Source: Congeria kusceri (taxonomy: Eukaryota; Mollusca; Bivalvia; Myida; Dreissenidae). Taken from it: a stretch of 64,000 nucleotides of DNA. The stretch's first letter is position 1, and every line of letters starts with the position of its first letter. A program made the translations under genes and the position numbers. The stretch covers positions 38,704,426-38,768,425 of the forward strand of contig CM051036.1 in the NCBI GenBank assembly GCA_027627225.1, in the 5' to 3' direction. Under the pieces are notes generated by a model that was not told where the DNA came from, searched no databases, and was given only the letters and a program-made list of their open reading frames with translations. This document shows positions 1 to 10,200 of the stretch, piece after piece.

Positions 1-715
1 TTGTGTCAACTGTTTTATAAACAATTTAAAAATGGTTAAGTCACTAAGATGTGTTTACCCTAACCAGATTCTGATTTAAGAAAATACAATATTAAAGTAG
101 CAACACCTAAAATATGTACCCACCCTAATGAGAACAGCAGAAAAGATGTAGGTCATTAACCTTGAACATTCAACACTATAAACACCATATTTTAAATAAA
201 TGAAAATTGAAGTAGTTCATGACTAGATAACAGGATTTGAACAAAACATCTAGCAAATATAACTTAAACATACTGGTAATAACTTTCACCAACAATTTTC
301 CTCAAATTAATTTAATTGAGAAATATTTATAGCAACACTTCATTCAAAATAAATTTAAAAATCAGACAAATTTGTTTTCACTAAATACTTTTCTCTGAGT
401 TGATTATATATAGTCTTACAAAAATAATTTTAATACCCTTTTGATAGCTTCCAACAAAATTCACTCCTCTAAATACTTAATGGAATGTACACTTGACTAC
501 AAATAATAACCAGAAAATATGAATTGACAGTTTCACTGTAAATACAACTTTGTTAATTCTAATTGATAATTGCATTTATGTGTCATATTGTCATGGTGAT
601 ATTCTGTACCAAGGCACTGTGGTTATCTATCACAATGTTATCCATTTCAAAACATTTAACAAAATAAATTATTTCAAAATCTAATATCAATTGTGAAAAA
701 AATATTCATTGAATA
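1..715. other. AT-rich stretch, no gene seen
   Basis: Non-coding AT-rich sequence. I see no ORF with a recognisable domain, no RNA gene and no tandem array. Confidence 0.6.
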
Positions 716-886
716 ACACGAGGGCCAAAGTGGCCCTGGGTCGTTCACCTTTGTTTAATGAATAATGGTTTATAAAAATGTTCAAGCATGTTCAGAGGTG
801 AAGTAAAAGTTGACAACTCAGACGTCAATGATGGACCACTGACAACCATGTTTTTACCTAAGAACTGCTCAGGTGAGCTAAAAACA
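716..886 (+). repeat. Short element with GGTGAGCT-type inverted ends
   Basis: It opens with a 'gagggccaaagtggccctgg' type head followed by 'gttcacct', and closes with 'caggtgagctaaaa'. The same head and tail, in the same orientation, bound the 1.8-kb element at 55081-56906. This copy lacks the internal 165-bp tandem units, so it looks like a short deletion derivative. Further head fragments lie near 2180-2260. Calling it one family is inference from the shared ends. Confidence 0.45.
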
Positions 887-2179
887 CAACATGTGAGTGA
901 GGGATTGCAAACCATTTGTAATTTTCACTTAATGAACTTTTAAAACATTATATACATACACAAATGTACATAATAAGCCAAACTACACTAAAAGTATTAC
1001 AAAATTAGCATCATACAATGAAAGAAAAGAATGCATAAGGTGTTAAAACAACCACAGTACATCTATTAACAACAAATTCTATCACAGAAATAAAATAAGA
1101 CATATGTATAATTGCTTTAGGTAGCAATATAAACAAAGCGAAACTCCAGTTGCGACAGCAGGAGAGAAATCTTATTAGCAGTCCGAGGTTTATGGCAAGT
1201 GACCAAAAGCCAAAAAAAACACAAATACACAGCACATCACAAAAACACATAACAAACACAAAACACAATGAATAAAACTGGGGTCACCGCCTTGGAACGG
1301 TCAATGGTTTAACCCGTTTATGTGCGCGCAAACCTCACACTTGGCCCAGAAGTATTCACAAAACATGTAAGTGTAAAACAATAAAAATTGACTCTATCGC
1401 TGACAGCCTCTTAAGACTAAAAATATGACAACATTGAAGAAATACATGTTAAGTGAAATAAACATCACTTAATAACATCACTGAGAAAACCATTAAAACA
1501 ATTATGAAGAAACACCTTTCAGCAACTATGTACACTGAACTAGGTGAACACTTCAAAATATAATTATATTCTGTTTAAATGACCCTCAAAATATACAGTA
1601 AGCAAACAGAAGCGAAACAACACTCCTGACACAGGTCATAGTTTTAAACTCTGACAGTCAAATCTTTTAAATGTTTTCTTTATATAATATTTGATATGTG
1701 TTTTTTAATAGCCCAGAATGGATTGTTTTTTTTGTCAGTCAAGACACTGAATGGCACTTTTAAAAAATATGAAAATCTGTAAATAATTCTCTTGAAACAA
1801 GACACAGCAAAATACCTTATTACAAAATTGAAAATGTATACAAAGAGAACTGTGTATCCCCAACTTCTGAAAACACTGAAGCAAACAACATGAAACTGTA
1901 TTGTCAGCTAACTGATGATACTTTGCAGCAATTTACAGTTCACAATGCAATTGATTGCTACTAATAAATCGCATGGCTTGGCCAGTAATAACTCCAACCA
2001 CATTCATGTGGAAAACATCGCATCAGCTCTTAATGTCTGATTACTTAACCTTGCACAACACATTTATTACTAAAATTAGCCCGGAGCAAACTAACAATAA
2101 TGGCCCAAAAGTATAAACTAAAACCAAGATTGTAAACATTTAACATATTTGTGTGTTCTGTGTACAAATCTTTTTAAAA
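887..2179. other. AT-rich stretch, no gene seen
   Basis: AT-rich, non-coding. The small ORFs here are low-complexity and match no family I recognise. Confidence 0.55.
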
Positions 2180-3254
2180 AGAGGGCTATGATGGCCCAAA
2201 TCGCTTACCTGAGTTTGGACAATACCAGAAACATTACTGCCCAAATCGCTCACCTGTTCAGAAAATGCCCAAGACCTTTATTTCATTACCAGTAGGTACT
2301 AGTTTAAGCAAATGTGATCAAACACCAGAGCACTTATGGCAGTGCATAACTAATCCTCTTTGTTTTGCATCAACTTATGACACATTCATAAGGAAGCGTT
2401 TTGTCTCCAAATTTTTTTTTTTTTTTCCAAAATCTTATCTCATTATAAAGGATGTCAGATTGTAGTCCTGGTATAGGTTAGCTACTGTGTTCAAACTGCG
2501 AATCTAACACAGATACTGCGCCTCAAACTCGCCGTTTGATTGAGCTATACAAAGAACTGACCGATTCATGAGCTCTGAAGCTAAGAAAAAGACTGGGAGG
2601 AAATAACAAAGAAGCTAAACTCCCATGGATACGAAACCAAACTGGTAAAAGGTTGATGTGAAACAATCACGGCAGCAACTGCAGTTCTAAGGACCACAAT
2701 GGAGCCACAGGTAAAGCAAGAACATGACATACAGCTCACTGAAATATTTACAGAAAGACGAAGTCAATAAAAAACAATATTTTATAACAATTAAATACAT
2801 TTGAGTTGTCTTAACTGATCATTAATAGTGGCCTGTATCCTTGTTGCCTTAAATCATTCAATAGTGTGTGTTGCGTCACTTTGGGTCACAAAACCGCGCA
2901 CTCCGAGGCTGAACAGTTGAAGACGCTAAACAAAGAAAATTTGTGAAAATTTGGTTTCTATCTGTGTGGACTTCATAACCAGATAAGTAATTTTATTATT
3001 TTCTTGCTTCTCAATTGCTGCTCTGAAAGTTTGACTTTCTCTGGTTTCTGTGGTTTGGGCAACTTACATATCCCAATGCTCGCATCTTGAGTGGTGGCTC
3101 TGAGATCTGGTGTAGTGGATTTGTTCCCCACCTATGTGGATAAGTGTTATGCATTACTCTGTCCCATTGTATTTGTGTTTTTAGATGGTCGGCCGACAAG
3201 TCTTTGGCTGGAATTCATGAACGTGTATCGCAAAAGACATGGCACCACACAACT
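2180..3254. other. Non-coding stretch with repeat-head fragments
   Basis: Two degenerate copies of a 'gatggcccaaatcgcttacctg' type head lie near 2185-2255 and resemble the start of the element at 716. A T-run near 2410-2425 interrupts a chance ORF. Nothing else is recognisable up to the dispersed repeat that begins near 3260. Confidence 0.4.
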
Positions 3255-3259
3255 CAGAA

Positions 3260-3965
3260 CAAAACAAGAGCTGTCAGAAGACAGCACGCTCGACTATTCA
3301 AAGTATTTCAGTTGGAACATATTTGGAAAGTGGAAGGGGCATAAATTTGTTGAAATACATAGCAGAGTTGTGGCAATTATTTCATCAAAATATTCCAAGT
3401 TTCAACTTAAAACCTAATGTAGTTTATAAATTTGAAGAATTTAGAAAAAAAAACTTTTTTTTTAAAAACCCAAAATATATGTGAAAAGTGGGCATACCTC
3501 AATCAAAATAAAAAACAGAGTTATAGGAAATGTTGCCCCTGATCTTGGAGTTGATGAACAAACGTTTGAATATAAAAATTAACCAGAAAATCTATGTGAT
3601 AAAGGGGCATAACTCTGTCAAAATACAAAACAAGTTACAGTTAATGTTGCCCCTGATAATGGAGTTGATGACACAGGTATATTCCAAGTTTCAAGTGAAT
3701 AACTTACTTAGTTCTGCAGTTACACAACTTTTGAATAAAAACTTTAACCAGCAAATCTATGTAAAAAGGGGAATAACTCTGTCAAAATATAAAACATGGT
3801 TATGGGGAATGTTGCCCCTGATAGTGGAGTTGATGACGATGGTATATTCCAAGTTTCAAGTGAATAACTAAAGCAGTATTGAAGTTACAAAACTTTCAAT
3901 ATAAACTTTAACCAGAAAATGTATGTGAAAAAAGGGCGTAACTCGGTCAAAATACCAAACACATT
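3260..3965 (+). repeat. Dispersed repeat with ~165-bp internal tandem units (family P)
   Basis: It begins with 'agctgtcagaagacagcac' and continues with about four diverged copies of a ~165-bp unit. Each unit contains phrases like 'ttccaagtttcaagtgaata', 'aactttaaccagaaaat' and 'ggggcataactctgtcaaaa'. Family members recur at 50272-50750, 51985-52245 and 57700-58545, and an inverted head lies near 37340-37390. The layout resembles bivalve 'pearl'-type elements, which carry arrays of 150-170 bp units. That comparison is from general knowledge and was not searched. Short ORFs in it are by-products of the repeat. Confidence 0.75.
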
Positions 3966-4468
3966 AATTACAGAAGCGACCATACGACCTAGCATTGGTA
4001 AGGAGCGACTGCGACCAAAACCACCTGCCCGACAGCCGACTGGCGGATTGACGGACGGTGCCCGACGCTAGGAAAGATGGCTACTGCTTTGAATAACCTG
4101 ACGATGATGGGGGAAGTGAAGATGAATGCTGAGCAACGTATGACTGCAGCGTACGTGGAGGACAGAATGTATAGTGTGATTGTGTATGGTGAAAAATGTA
4201 AAGAGGTATTTAACACCTCACACTTGCACCCAAAAAAATGATGATAAGTGACCGTGATGTTAAGCGCACTAAGCTGGTGTTGCTATGAATGAGTACATTT
4301 CAGAGCAAGACCTAAAGTGAGTATGCAGCGATGGCTACCAGTACAGGATGCTGCAATACTGCGTGCATATTTGGGCCACGCCATTGAACTACTTGACCGC
4401 CATGAAAAAGGAGCAGGCGGCCCCCTTGAACGCCCTGAAGAAAATTTTGCACCAACAACGTATGTGGC

Positions 4469-4740
4469 ATGTTTCTTTACGACGGTCGACTGGACGACCC
4501 CTGCCAGGTGAATGGATTACATGTTCACCTGGTAGTCCAGGCAACAGGAGACAAGCACCTGGCCCAACAGGACAGCTGGAGATACACCAGAAACGCCTTG
4601 GTAAAAGGCGGACTACAAGTAAAGACCTGCCACATTAAGCGATGCCAGGACCTGTACGCCCACCTGTTGACAAAGCCAAGAGTGTTTATTGGCGCCAACA
4701 ACCAGGAACTGCTACCGGTTGTGCCAGAGCCACGTGCGAA
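4469..4740 (+). pseudogene. HUH nuclease segment of the NS1-like pseudogene
   Basis: The frame opened by the ATG at 4469 carries GLHVHLVV, the two-histidine metal site of rolling-circle/rolling-hairpin Rep proteins. About 45 residues further on, a Lys/Tyr-containing stretch (RCQDLYAHLL) is placed like the nicking-tyrosine helix of NS1. Which tyrosine is catalytic cannot be decided by eye. An in-frame stop at 4436-4438 lies upstream, and related sequence continues upstream in a different frame, so a frameshift near 4470 is likely. A second frame change near 4735 leads to the helicase frame. Confidence 0.65.
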
Positions 4741-5933
4741 AAGACCTGCCCAGCTTTGCCAAGCAGAAGGTGGACCTGGACGTGGCAGCCCAAGTGATAC
4801 TGAACCTGAGCGAAAGCATTACTGAAGATGCTATTGCCAACGATGCTGAGGGCAGCAACAACTTTTTTGCGGACCTTTTGGGCTTGCAACACATGACGCT
4901 GGTAAGTACCGTTAGCCCGGCGGCAAGCTTGCAAGTACTGGACGTGGCGGCAATTAAGGCTGCAGCACCACAACAGGCGGCACTAAACTTGAACGAAATT
5001 ATTAAAGGAACAAAGCCAGTGCAGCCCAGCAAAAGCAGCCTGAACATTGACTGCGCACAGGCATTGATGGTGAAGTACAACACCGTGAATAGTGACGACC
5101 TGTACAAGGCCATACTGAGCAGCGGAGACGAGGTTGACCTATTTAAAATAGGTCAATTACGAGCACTACCATACTGTAGGAACGTATTTCAAACAGCAAG
5201 CGACAACATACAACTGACACAGGAAGTGTCAGTGGGCACCAACCTGGACCTGCTAACGGACCTGACAACAGAAGGCAATCCGAACTACATGTGCATGGCT
5301 AACACAGTGAAGTACCTGAAAAAATGGTTTGAGCATCAAACCATACAGGAGGTTGGCTTTATTAAGAACATGTACCAGGTTCTTAGTAAAACCAGCACCA
5401 AAGGAAACTGCATGTACCTGCAGGGCGCCAGCAACGCCGGAAAGACCTGGCTGTACAAGGCCTTTATGCCAGACATGAGCCTGGTAGGACAAACCAGCGA
5501 AAGTACCGAATTTAAGTGGCAGGACTGCCACAAGAAGTGGCTAATACACGTACCGGAAATGACCATTACCACACTGGACATGGCTAACCGATGTAAGGAA
5601 ATATTTGGCGGTGAACCATGTCAAGTAAATGTGAAAAACCGGAACCCAGTAACCCTACCACGAACCCCTGTCCTGTTGAGTAGCAATGAGCTAATTTGGG
5701 ACCATTTCCCAAATGAAGCAAAGGCCCTGCGCAACCGGATGTTTATGTACCCACACCTGAAGGAGGCCCCCGTTTTTGGCAGACACCAACCAGGCCCCAT
5801 GTACCGAGTACTTTCAAACAGTTTTCAATGCAATTGGAAAGTTTTTGAAAGAAGCGGACATGACCATTCAAGAGTGCACCGGAACCGATTTGGACGAAAA
5901 ACTGACCGACATTATTATGGACGCCCTAAATAA
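4736..5933 (+). pseudogene. SF3 helicase segment of the NS1-like pseudogene
   Basis: The longest open segment of the relic (about 345 codons before an apparent frame change near 5770) holds a superfamily 3 ATPase/helicase core. Walker A is GASNAGKTW near 5428-5454. A Walker B-like strand reads KKWLIHVPEM near 5533-5562, and a sensor-like LLSSNE lies near 5670-5690. Basic residues follow (ALRNRMF), where an arginine finger would sit. The first 200 codons link nuclease and helicase and have no clear motif. The track of this frame after about 5770 (Arg/His-rich) is probably out of frame, because the overlapping frame reads as an acidic protein tail. Confidence 0.7.
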
Positions 5934-6159
5934 CCTGGAAGCCTTAGCTGACAAAATGGAAGAACCGGAAGCGTATGACAGTGTTGGCGAAGACGACACC
6001 GACATAGTACCGGAAACGCCGCCAGACAGCCCAATACTGCCCACGAGAGTACAGGAAGCATGCCACCGGGTTGCCAAGCGACCCAGAACACTAGATGTTG
6101 CCGAGCCTACCCATGAGGGCAGGTTAAGTGAAATGTTGAAACGTAAATGTGTTGCCTAA
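5776..6159 (+). pseudogene. Acidic C-terminal segment overlapping the helicase frame
   Basis: This is a 127-codon open frame overlapping the end of the helicase segment by about 160 bases in another frame. It is rich in Asp/Glu, has a VPETPPDSP-type Pro/Asp stretch, and ends in a basic AKRPR patch. Such a tail would suit an NS1 C-terminus displaced by one frameshift near 5770. It could instead be a genuine overlapping viral ORF, as parvoviruses often have. I favour the displaced-tail reading because the helicase frame loses its protein-like composition at the same point. Confidence 0.45.
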
Positions 6160-6487
6160 TTTTATGTTGCAGGTGACAGTGGCAGAATACCCATTTAGAT
6201 TGACACTGAATAAAAAAGTTGTTGCTGAGGATTATGATTTGTGTTACAATATGTTTGATTTTTTATTGTTACCACATAATAATAGCTATTATTTTTTTAT
6301 ACCTGATTTTATGTGCACCACAAAAAAAAAATTGCCGTGTATTAAAAAGCACTATAAATATGAAGCAGAGAATGTTGGTATATATGCGAAAACGCACCCG
6401 ACTGTATATGTGACATATTTGGGAGGAGATTTTTGTTTTGTTGTGTACCATGGTGTGCCTTATGATGAATGTAAACCATTAAAATGA
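6149..6487 (+). CDS. Small unknown ORF of the parvovirus-like relic
   Basis: A 112-codon ORF starts 8 bases before the end of the preceding acidic frame. It is rich in Tyr and Phe (YYFF, YVTYL, CFVVY), with Lys-rich and Cys residues. It has no signal peptide and no membrane segment I would trust. Its base composition is much more AT-rich than the helicase segment just upstream. A TTGCAG lies just inside the start, so it could also be a 3' exon. I do not recognise it. It is too short for a capsid protein and could be an accessory viral ORF or host sequence captured by the element. Confidence 0.4.
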   Translation: MLPNFMLQVTVAEYPFRLTLNKKVVAEDYDLCYNMFDFLLLPHNNSYYFFIPDFMCTTKKKLPCIKKHYKYEAENVGIYAKTHPTVYVTYLGGDFCFVVYHGVPYDECKPLK

Positions 6488-6589
6488 TACCAATGTGTTC
6501 TACCTTAAATTTGTACAAAGGATTGTATTTGTGAAGTTTGATGTGAATAAAACTGATAAAATACCAATACGACTGTGTATAAATTGTGC

Positions 6590-6700
6590 TAGAGCACTAA
6601 CACTAGAACACTATAAGCCACTAGGGGGTAATACACTAGTGGTACACTTCATACACTATAAATAGCACACTATTGACTAGTGACATTGTAACTAGTCAAC
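6590..6700 (+). promoter_or_regulatory. CACTA(G/T)-rich segment with TATA box
   Basis: Repeated CACTAG, CACTATA and ACTAGTG words fill about 110 bases, and a TATAAATA lies at 6657-6664. Clusters of short repeats beside a terminal palindrome are where parvoviruses keep promoter and NS1-binding sites. The functional reading is inference. Confidence 0.35.
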
Positions 6701-6850
6701 CAGAGTATAAACCTGAATGCCCCGAGGCAATAGGCAAACCGCATGAGAGGACACTCTAAAGTGGTGGGGTGGGCATACTATGCCGACACAGCTAAGTGTA
6801 AAAACTAAAAACCCGGAAAAAAGTGGGTAAACCGGGGGGAGGAGGGGACG

Positions 6851-6930
6851 CCCAACCAGTTGAACGTATCGCGCATTAATGCCGCAGGCGCGCGACTTAA
6901 GTACGTCAACCGGTTGGGTTGACAACCCAA
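6851..6930. repeat. Branched terminal-type palindrome at relic edge
   Basis: The outer arms 6851-6868 and 6902-6918 are inverted repeats with one mismatch and one single-base gap. Inside them TCGCGC (6869-6874) pairs with GCGCGA (6890-6895) around a 15-base loop. The right arm overlaps a second perfect hairpin, TTGGGTT-GAC-AACCCAA (6914-6930). A stem with inner arms beside a Rep gene is how parvoviral hairpin telomeres look. No matching palindrome was found at the left edge (3960-4080). Confidence 0.55.
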
Positions 6931-7258
6931 ATTCTGTAATTTGTCATTAATGGAAAGTTAGACAATAATGAATCTCAAGAGTTACAGAAGAAAATGTCCA
7001 AGAAAGTGTGGATTTGTATTCTGGCATCTTGTGTTTTGATCTCCATCTAGTTAAAACATTGTTTGTTTCTAGTAAAGTAAGATAAAATGGTTATATTTTT
7101 CTGTAATACCAAATGTGTACCTAAACTATAAAGAGATTATTGGGACTGCCTAACAATGTCATAAATAATACTATTTCAGCATCATTTGCTTTGACACATG
7201 GTCATCTAACTACAAGTGTTGTCCACCAATCTGGCTTTAAGCTGCTAGTTTTATGTTT
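6931..7258. other. Non-coding spacer
   Basis: AT-rich sequence between the parvovirus-like relic and the zinc-finger remnant. I see nothing in it. Confidence 0.5.
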
Positions 7259-7270
7259 CTAGTCACAATC

Positions 7271-10200
7271 TTTGCACTGTCCGACTCGTTGCAGCACAAA
7301 TACCATGAAATTCAACAGTTTGAAGAGCACGTGAGGCCATGATGGCCTAACAAGCTGACACCCTGCAACGCTTGTGGCGGTCATGAGTACGCTACCTTTA
7401 TCAGCTACAAGCGCCATTGGACGGCCAAACATGGTCATGAGTATGCTACCTTTAACAGCTACAAGCGCCATTGGACGGCCAAACACGGTAATGAGTACGC
7501 TACCTTTAACAGCTACAAGCACCATTGGACGGCCAAACACTGTCAGGAGTACGCTACCTTTATCAGCTACAAGCGCCATTGGATGGCCAAACACTGTCAT
7601 GAGTACGCTACCTTTAACAGCTACAAGCGCCATTGGACGGCCAAACACGGTAATGAGTACGCTACCTTTAACAGCTACAAGCGCCATTGGACGGCCAAAC
7701 ACTGTCATGAGTACGCTACCTTTAACAGCTACAAGCGCCATTGGACGGCCAAACATGGTCATGAGTACGCTACCTTTAACAGCTACAAGCGCCATTGGAC
7801 GGCCAAACACGGTAATGAGTACGCTACCTTTAACAGCTACAAGCGCCATTGGACGGCCAAACATGGTCATGAGTACGCTACCTTTAACAGCTACAAGCGC
7901 CATTGGACGGCCAAACACGGTAATGAGTACGCTACCTTTAACAGCTACAAGCGCCATTGGACGGTCAAACACGGTAATGAGTACGCTACCTTTAACAGCT
8001 ACAAGCGCCATTGGACGGCCAAACACTGTCATGAGTACGCTACCTTTAACAGCTACAAGTGCCATTGGACAGCCAAACATGGTCATGTGTACGCTACCTT
8101 TAACAGCTACAAGCGCCATTGGACGGCCAAACACTGTCATGAGTACGCTACCTTAACAGCTACAAGCGCCATTGGACGGCCAAACATGGTCATGAGTATG
8201 CTACCTTTAACAGCTACAAGCGCCATTGGACGGCCAAACACTGTCAGGAGTACGCTACCTTTATCAGCTACAAGCGCCATTGGACGGCCAAACACTGTCA
8301 TGAGTATGCTACCTTTAACAGCTACAAGCGCCATTGGACGGCCAAACACTGTCATGAGTACGCTACCTTTAACAGCTACAAGCGCCATTGGACGGCCAAA
8401 CATGGTCATGAGTATGCTACCTTTAACAGCTACAAGCGCCATTGGACGGCCAAACACTGTCATGAGTACGCTACCTTTAACAGCTACAAGCGCCATTGGA
8501 CGGCCAAACATGGTCATGAGTACACTACCTTTAACAGCTACAAGCGCCATTGGACAGCCAAACACTGTCATGAGTACGCTACCTTTAACAGCTACAAGCG
8601 CCATTGGACGGCCAAACATGGTCATGAGTACGCTACCTTTAACAGCTACAAGCGCCATTGGACGGCCAAACACGGTAATGAGTACGCTACCTTTAACAGC
8701 TACAAGCGCCATTGGACGGCCAAACATGGTCATGAGTACGCTACCTTTAACAACTACAAGCGCCATTGGACGGCCAAACATGGTCATGAGTACGCTACCT
8801 TTAACAGCTACAAGCGCCATTGGACGGCCAAACAGGGTCTTGAGTACGCTACCTTTAACAGCTACAAGCGCCATTGGACAGCCAAACAGGGTCTTGAGTA
8901 CGCTACCTTTAACAGCTACAAGCGCCATTGGACGGCCAAACATGGTCATGAGTACGCTACCTTTAACAGCTACAAGCGCCATTGGACGGCCAAACACTGT
9001 CATGAGTACGCTACCTTTAACAGCTACAAGCGCCATTGGACGGCCAAACATGGTCATGAGTATGCTACCTTTAACAGCTACAAGCGCCATTGGACAGCCA
9101 AACATGGTCATGAGTATGCTACCTTTAACAGCTACAAGCGCCATTGGACAGCCAAACACGGTAATGAGTACGCTACCTTTAACAGCTACAAGCGCCATTG
9201 GACGGCCAAACATGGTCATGAGTACGCTACCTTTAACAACTACAAGCGCCATTGGACGGCCAAACATGGTCATGAGTACGCTACCTTTAACAGCTACAAG
9301 CGCCATTGGACAGCCAAACAGGGTCTTGAGTACGCTACCTTTAACAGCTACAAGCGCCATTGGACGGCCAAACACGGTCATGAGTACGCTACCTTTAACA
9401 GCTACAAGCGCCATTGGACGGCCAAACACGGTAATGAGTACGCTACCTTTAACAGCTACAAGCGCCATTGGACGGCCAAACATGGTCATGAGTACGCTAC
9501 CTTTAACAGCTACAAGCGCCATTGGACGGCCAAACAGGGTCTTGAGTACGCTACCTTTAACAGCTACAAGCGCCATTGGACAGCCAAACAGGGTCTTGAG
9601 TACGCTACCTTTAACAGCTACAAGCGCCATTGGACGGCCAAACATGGTCATGAGTACGCTACCTTTAACAGCTACAAGCGCCATTGGACGGCCAAACACT
9701 GTCATGAGTACGCTACCTTTAACAGCTACAAGCGCCATTGGACGGCCAAACATGGTCATGAGTATGCTACCTTTAACAGCTACAAGCGCCATTGGACAGC
9801 CAAACATGGTCATGAGTATGCTACCTTTAACAGCTACAAGCGCCATTGGACAGCCAAACACGGTAATGAGTACGCTACCTTTAACAGCTACAAGCGCCAT
9901 TGGACGGCCAAACATGGTCATGAGTACGCTACCTTTAACAACTACAAGCGCCATTGGACGGCCAAACATGGTCATGAGTACGCTACCTTTAACAGCTACA
10001 AGCGCCATTGGACAGCCAAACAGGGTCTTGAGTACACTACCTTTAACAGCTACAAGCGCCATTGGACGGCCAAACACGGTCATGAGTACGCTACCTTTAA
10101 CAGCTACAAGCGCCATTGGACGGCCAAACACGGTCATGAGTACGCTACCTTTAACAGCTACAAGCACCATTGGACGGCCAAACATGGTCATGAGTACGCA

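Larger units (their letters stand above)
4077..6159 (+). pseudogene. NS1-like: Broken parvovirus NS1-like replication initiator (HUH + SF3 helicase)
   Basis: NS1 nicks and unwinds single-stranded DNA virus genomes at their terminal hairpins. The total span of about 2.1 kb fits a 600-700 residue NS1. Coding sequence changes frame repeatedly. Segment 4077-4241 is a 54-codon ORF. The next frame (about 4290-4470) has an in-frame TGA at 4318-4320. The HUH segment is open from 4469 to about 4735, helicase sequence runs from about 4736 to 5770, and an acidic C-terminal segment occupies 5776-6159. Visible motifs are the metal-binding HVH of the HUH nuclease (about 4523-4531), a following candidate Tyr region, a helicase Walker A GASNAGKT, a Walker B-like stretch ending in VPEM, and a sensor-type SSNE. 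The frame breaks and the stop mark it as a pseudogene. Sequencing error could explain some breaks, but probably not all. Confidence 0.75.
4077..6930 (+). mobile_element. Endogenous parvovirus-like relic (capsid gene not seen)
   Basis: This is a block visibly richer in GC than its flanks. In order it holds NS1-type HUH-endonuclease and superfamily 3 helicase coding sequence (4077-6159, several frames), a small ORF (6149-6487), a TATA-containing repeat-rich segment (6590-6700) and a branched palindrome (6851-6930) shaped like a parvoviral terminal hairpin. About 2.85 kb is shorter than a complete parvovirus genome (4-6 kb), and no capsid-like ORF is visible on either strand. The left boundary is uncertain: the repeat ending near 3965 is the last recognisable host sequence. 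The relic reading is a strong inference. Whether the capsid gene was deleted or never present is open. Confidence 0.7.

Noticed and set aside
3530..3871. 113-codon ORF with repeated Leu/Met-rich words
   Set aside because: Runs through family P tandem units; other copies of the family do not keep this frame.
3960..4076. Left terminal hairpin of the parvovirus-like relic
   Set aside because: Only a short GCC-GACT-GGC stem near 4034-4043 is visible. It does not match the right-hand palindrome.
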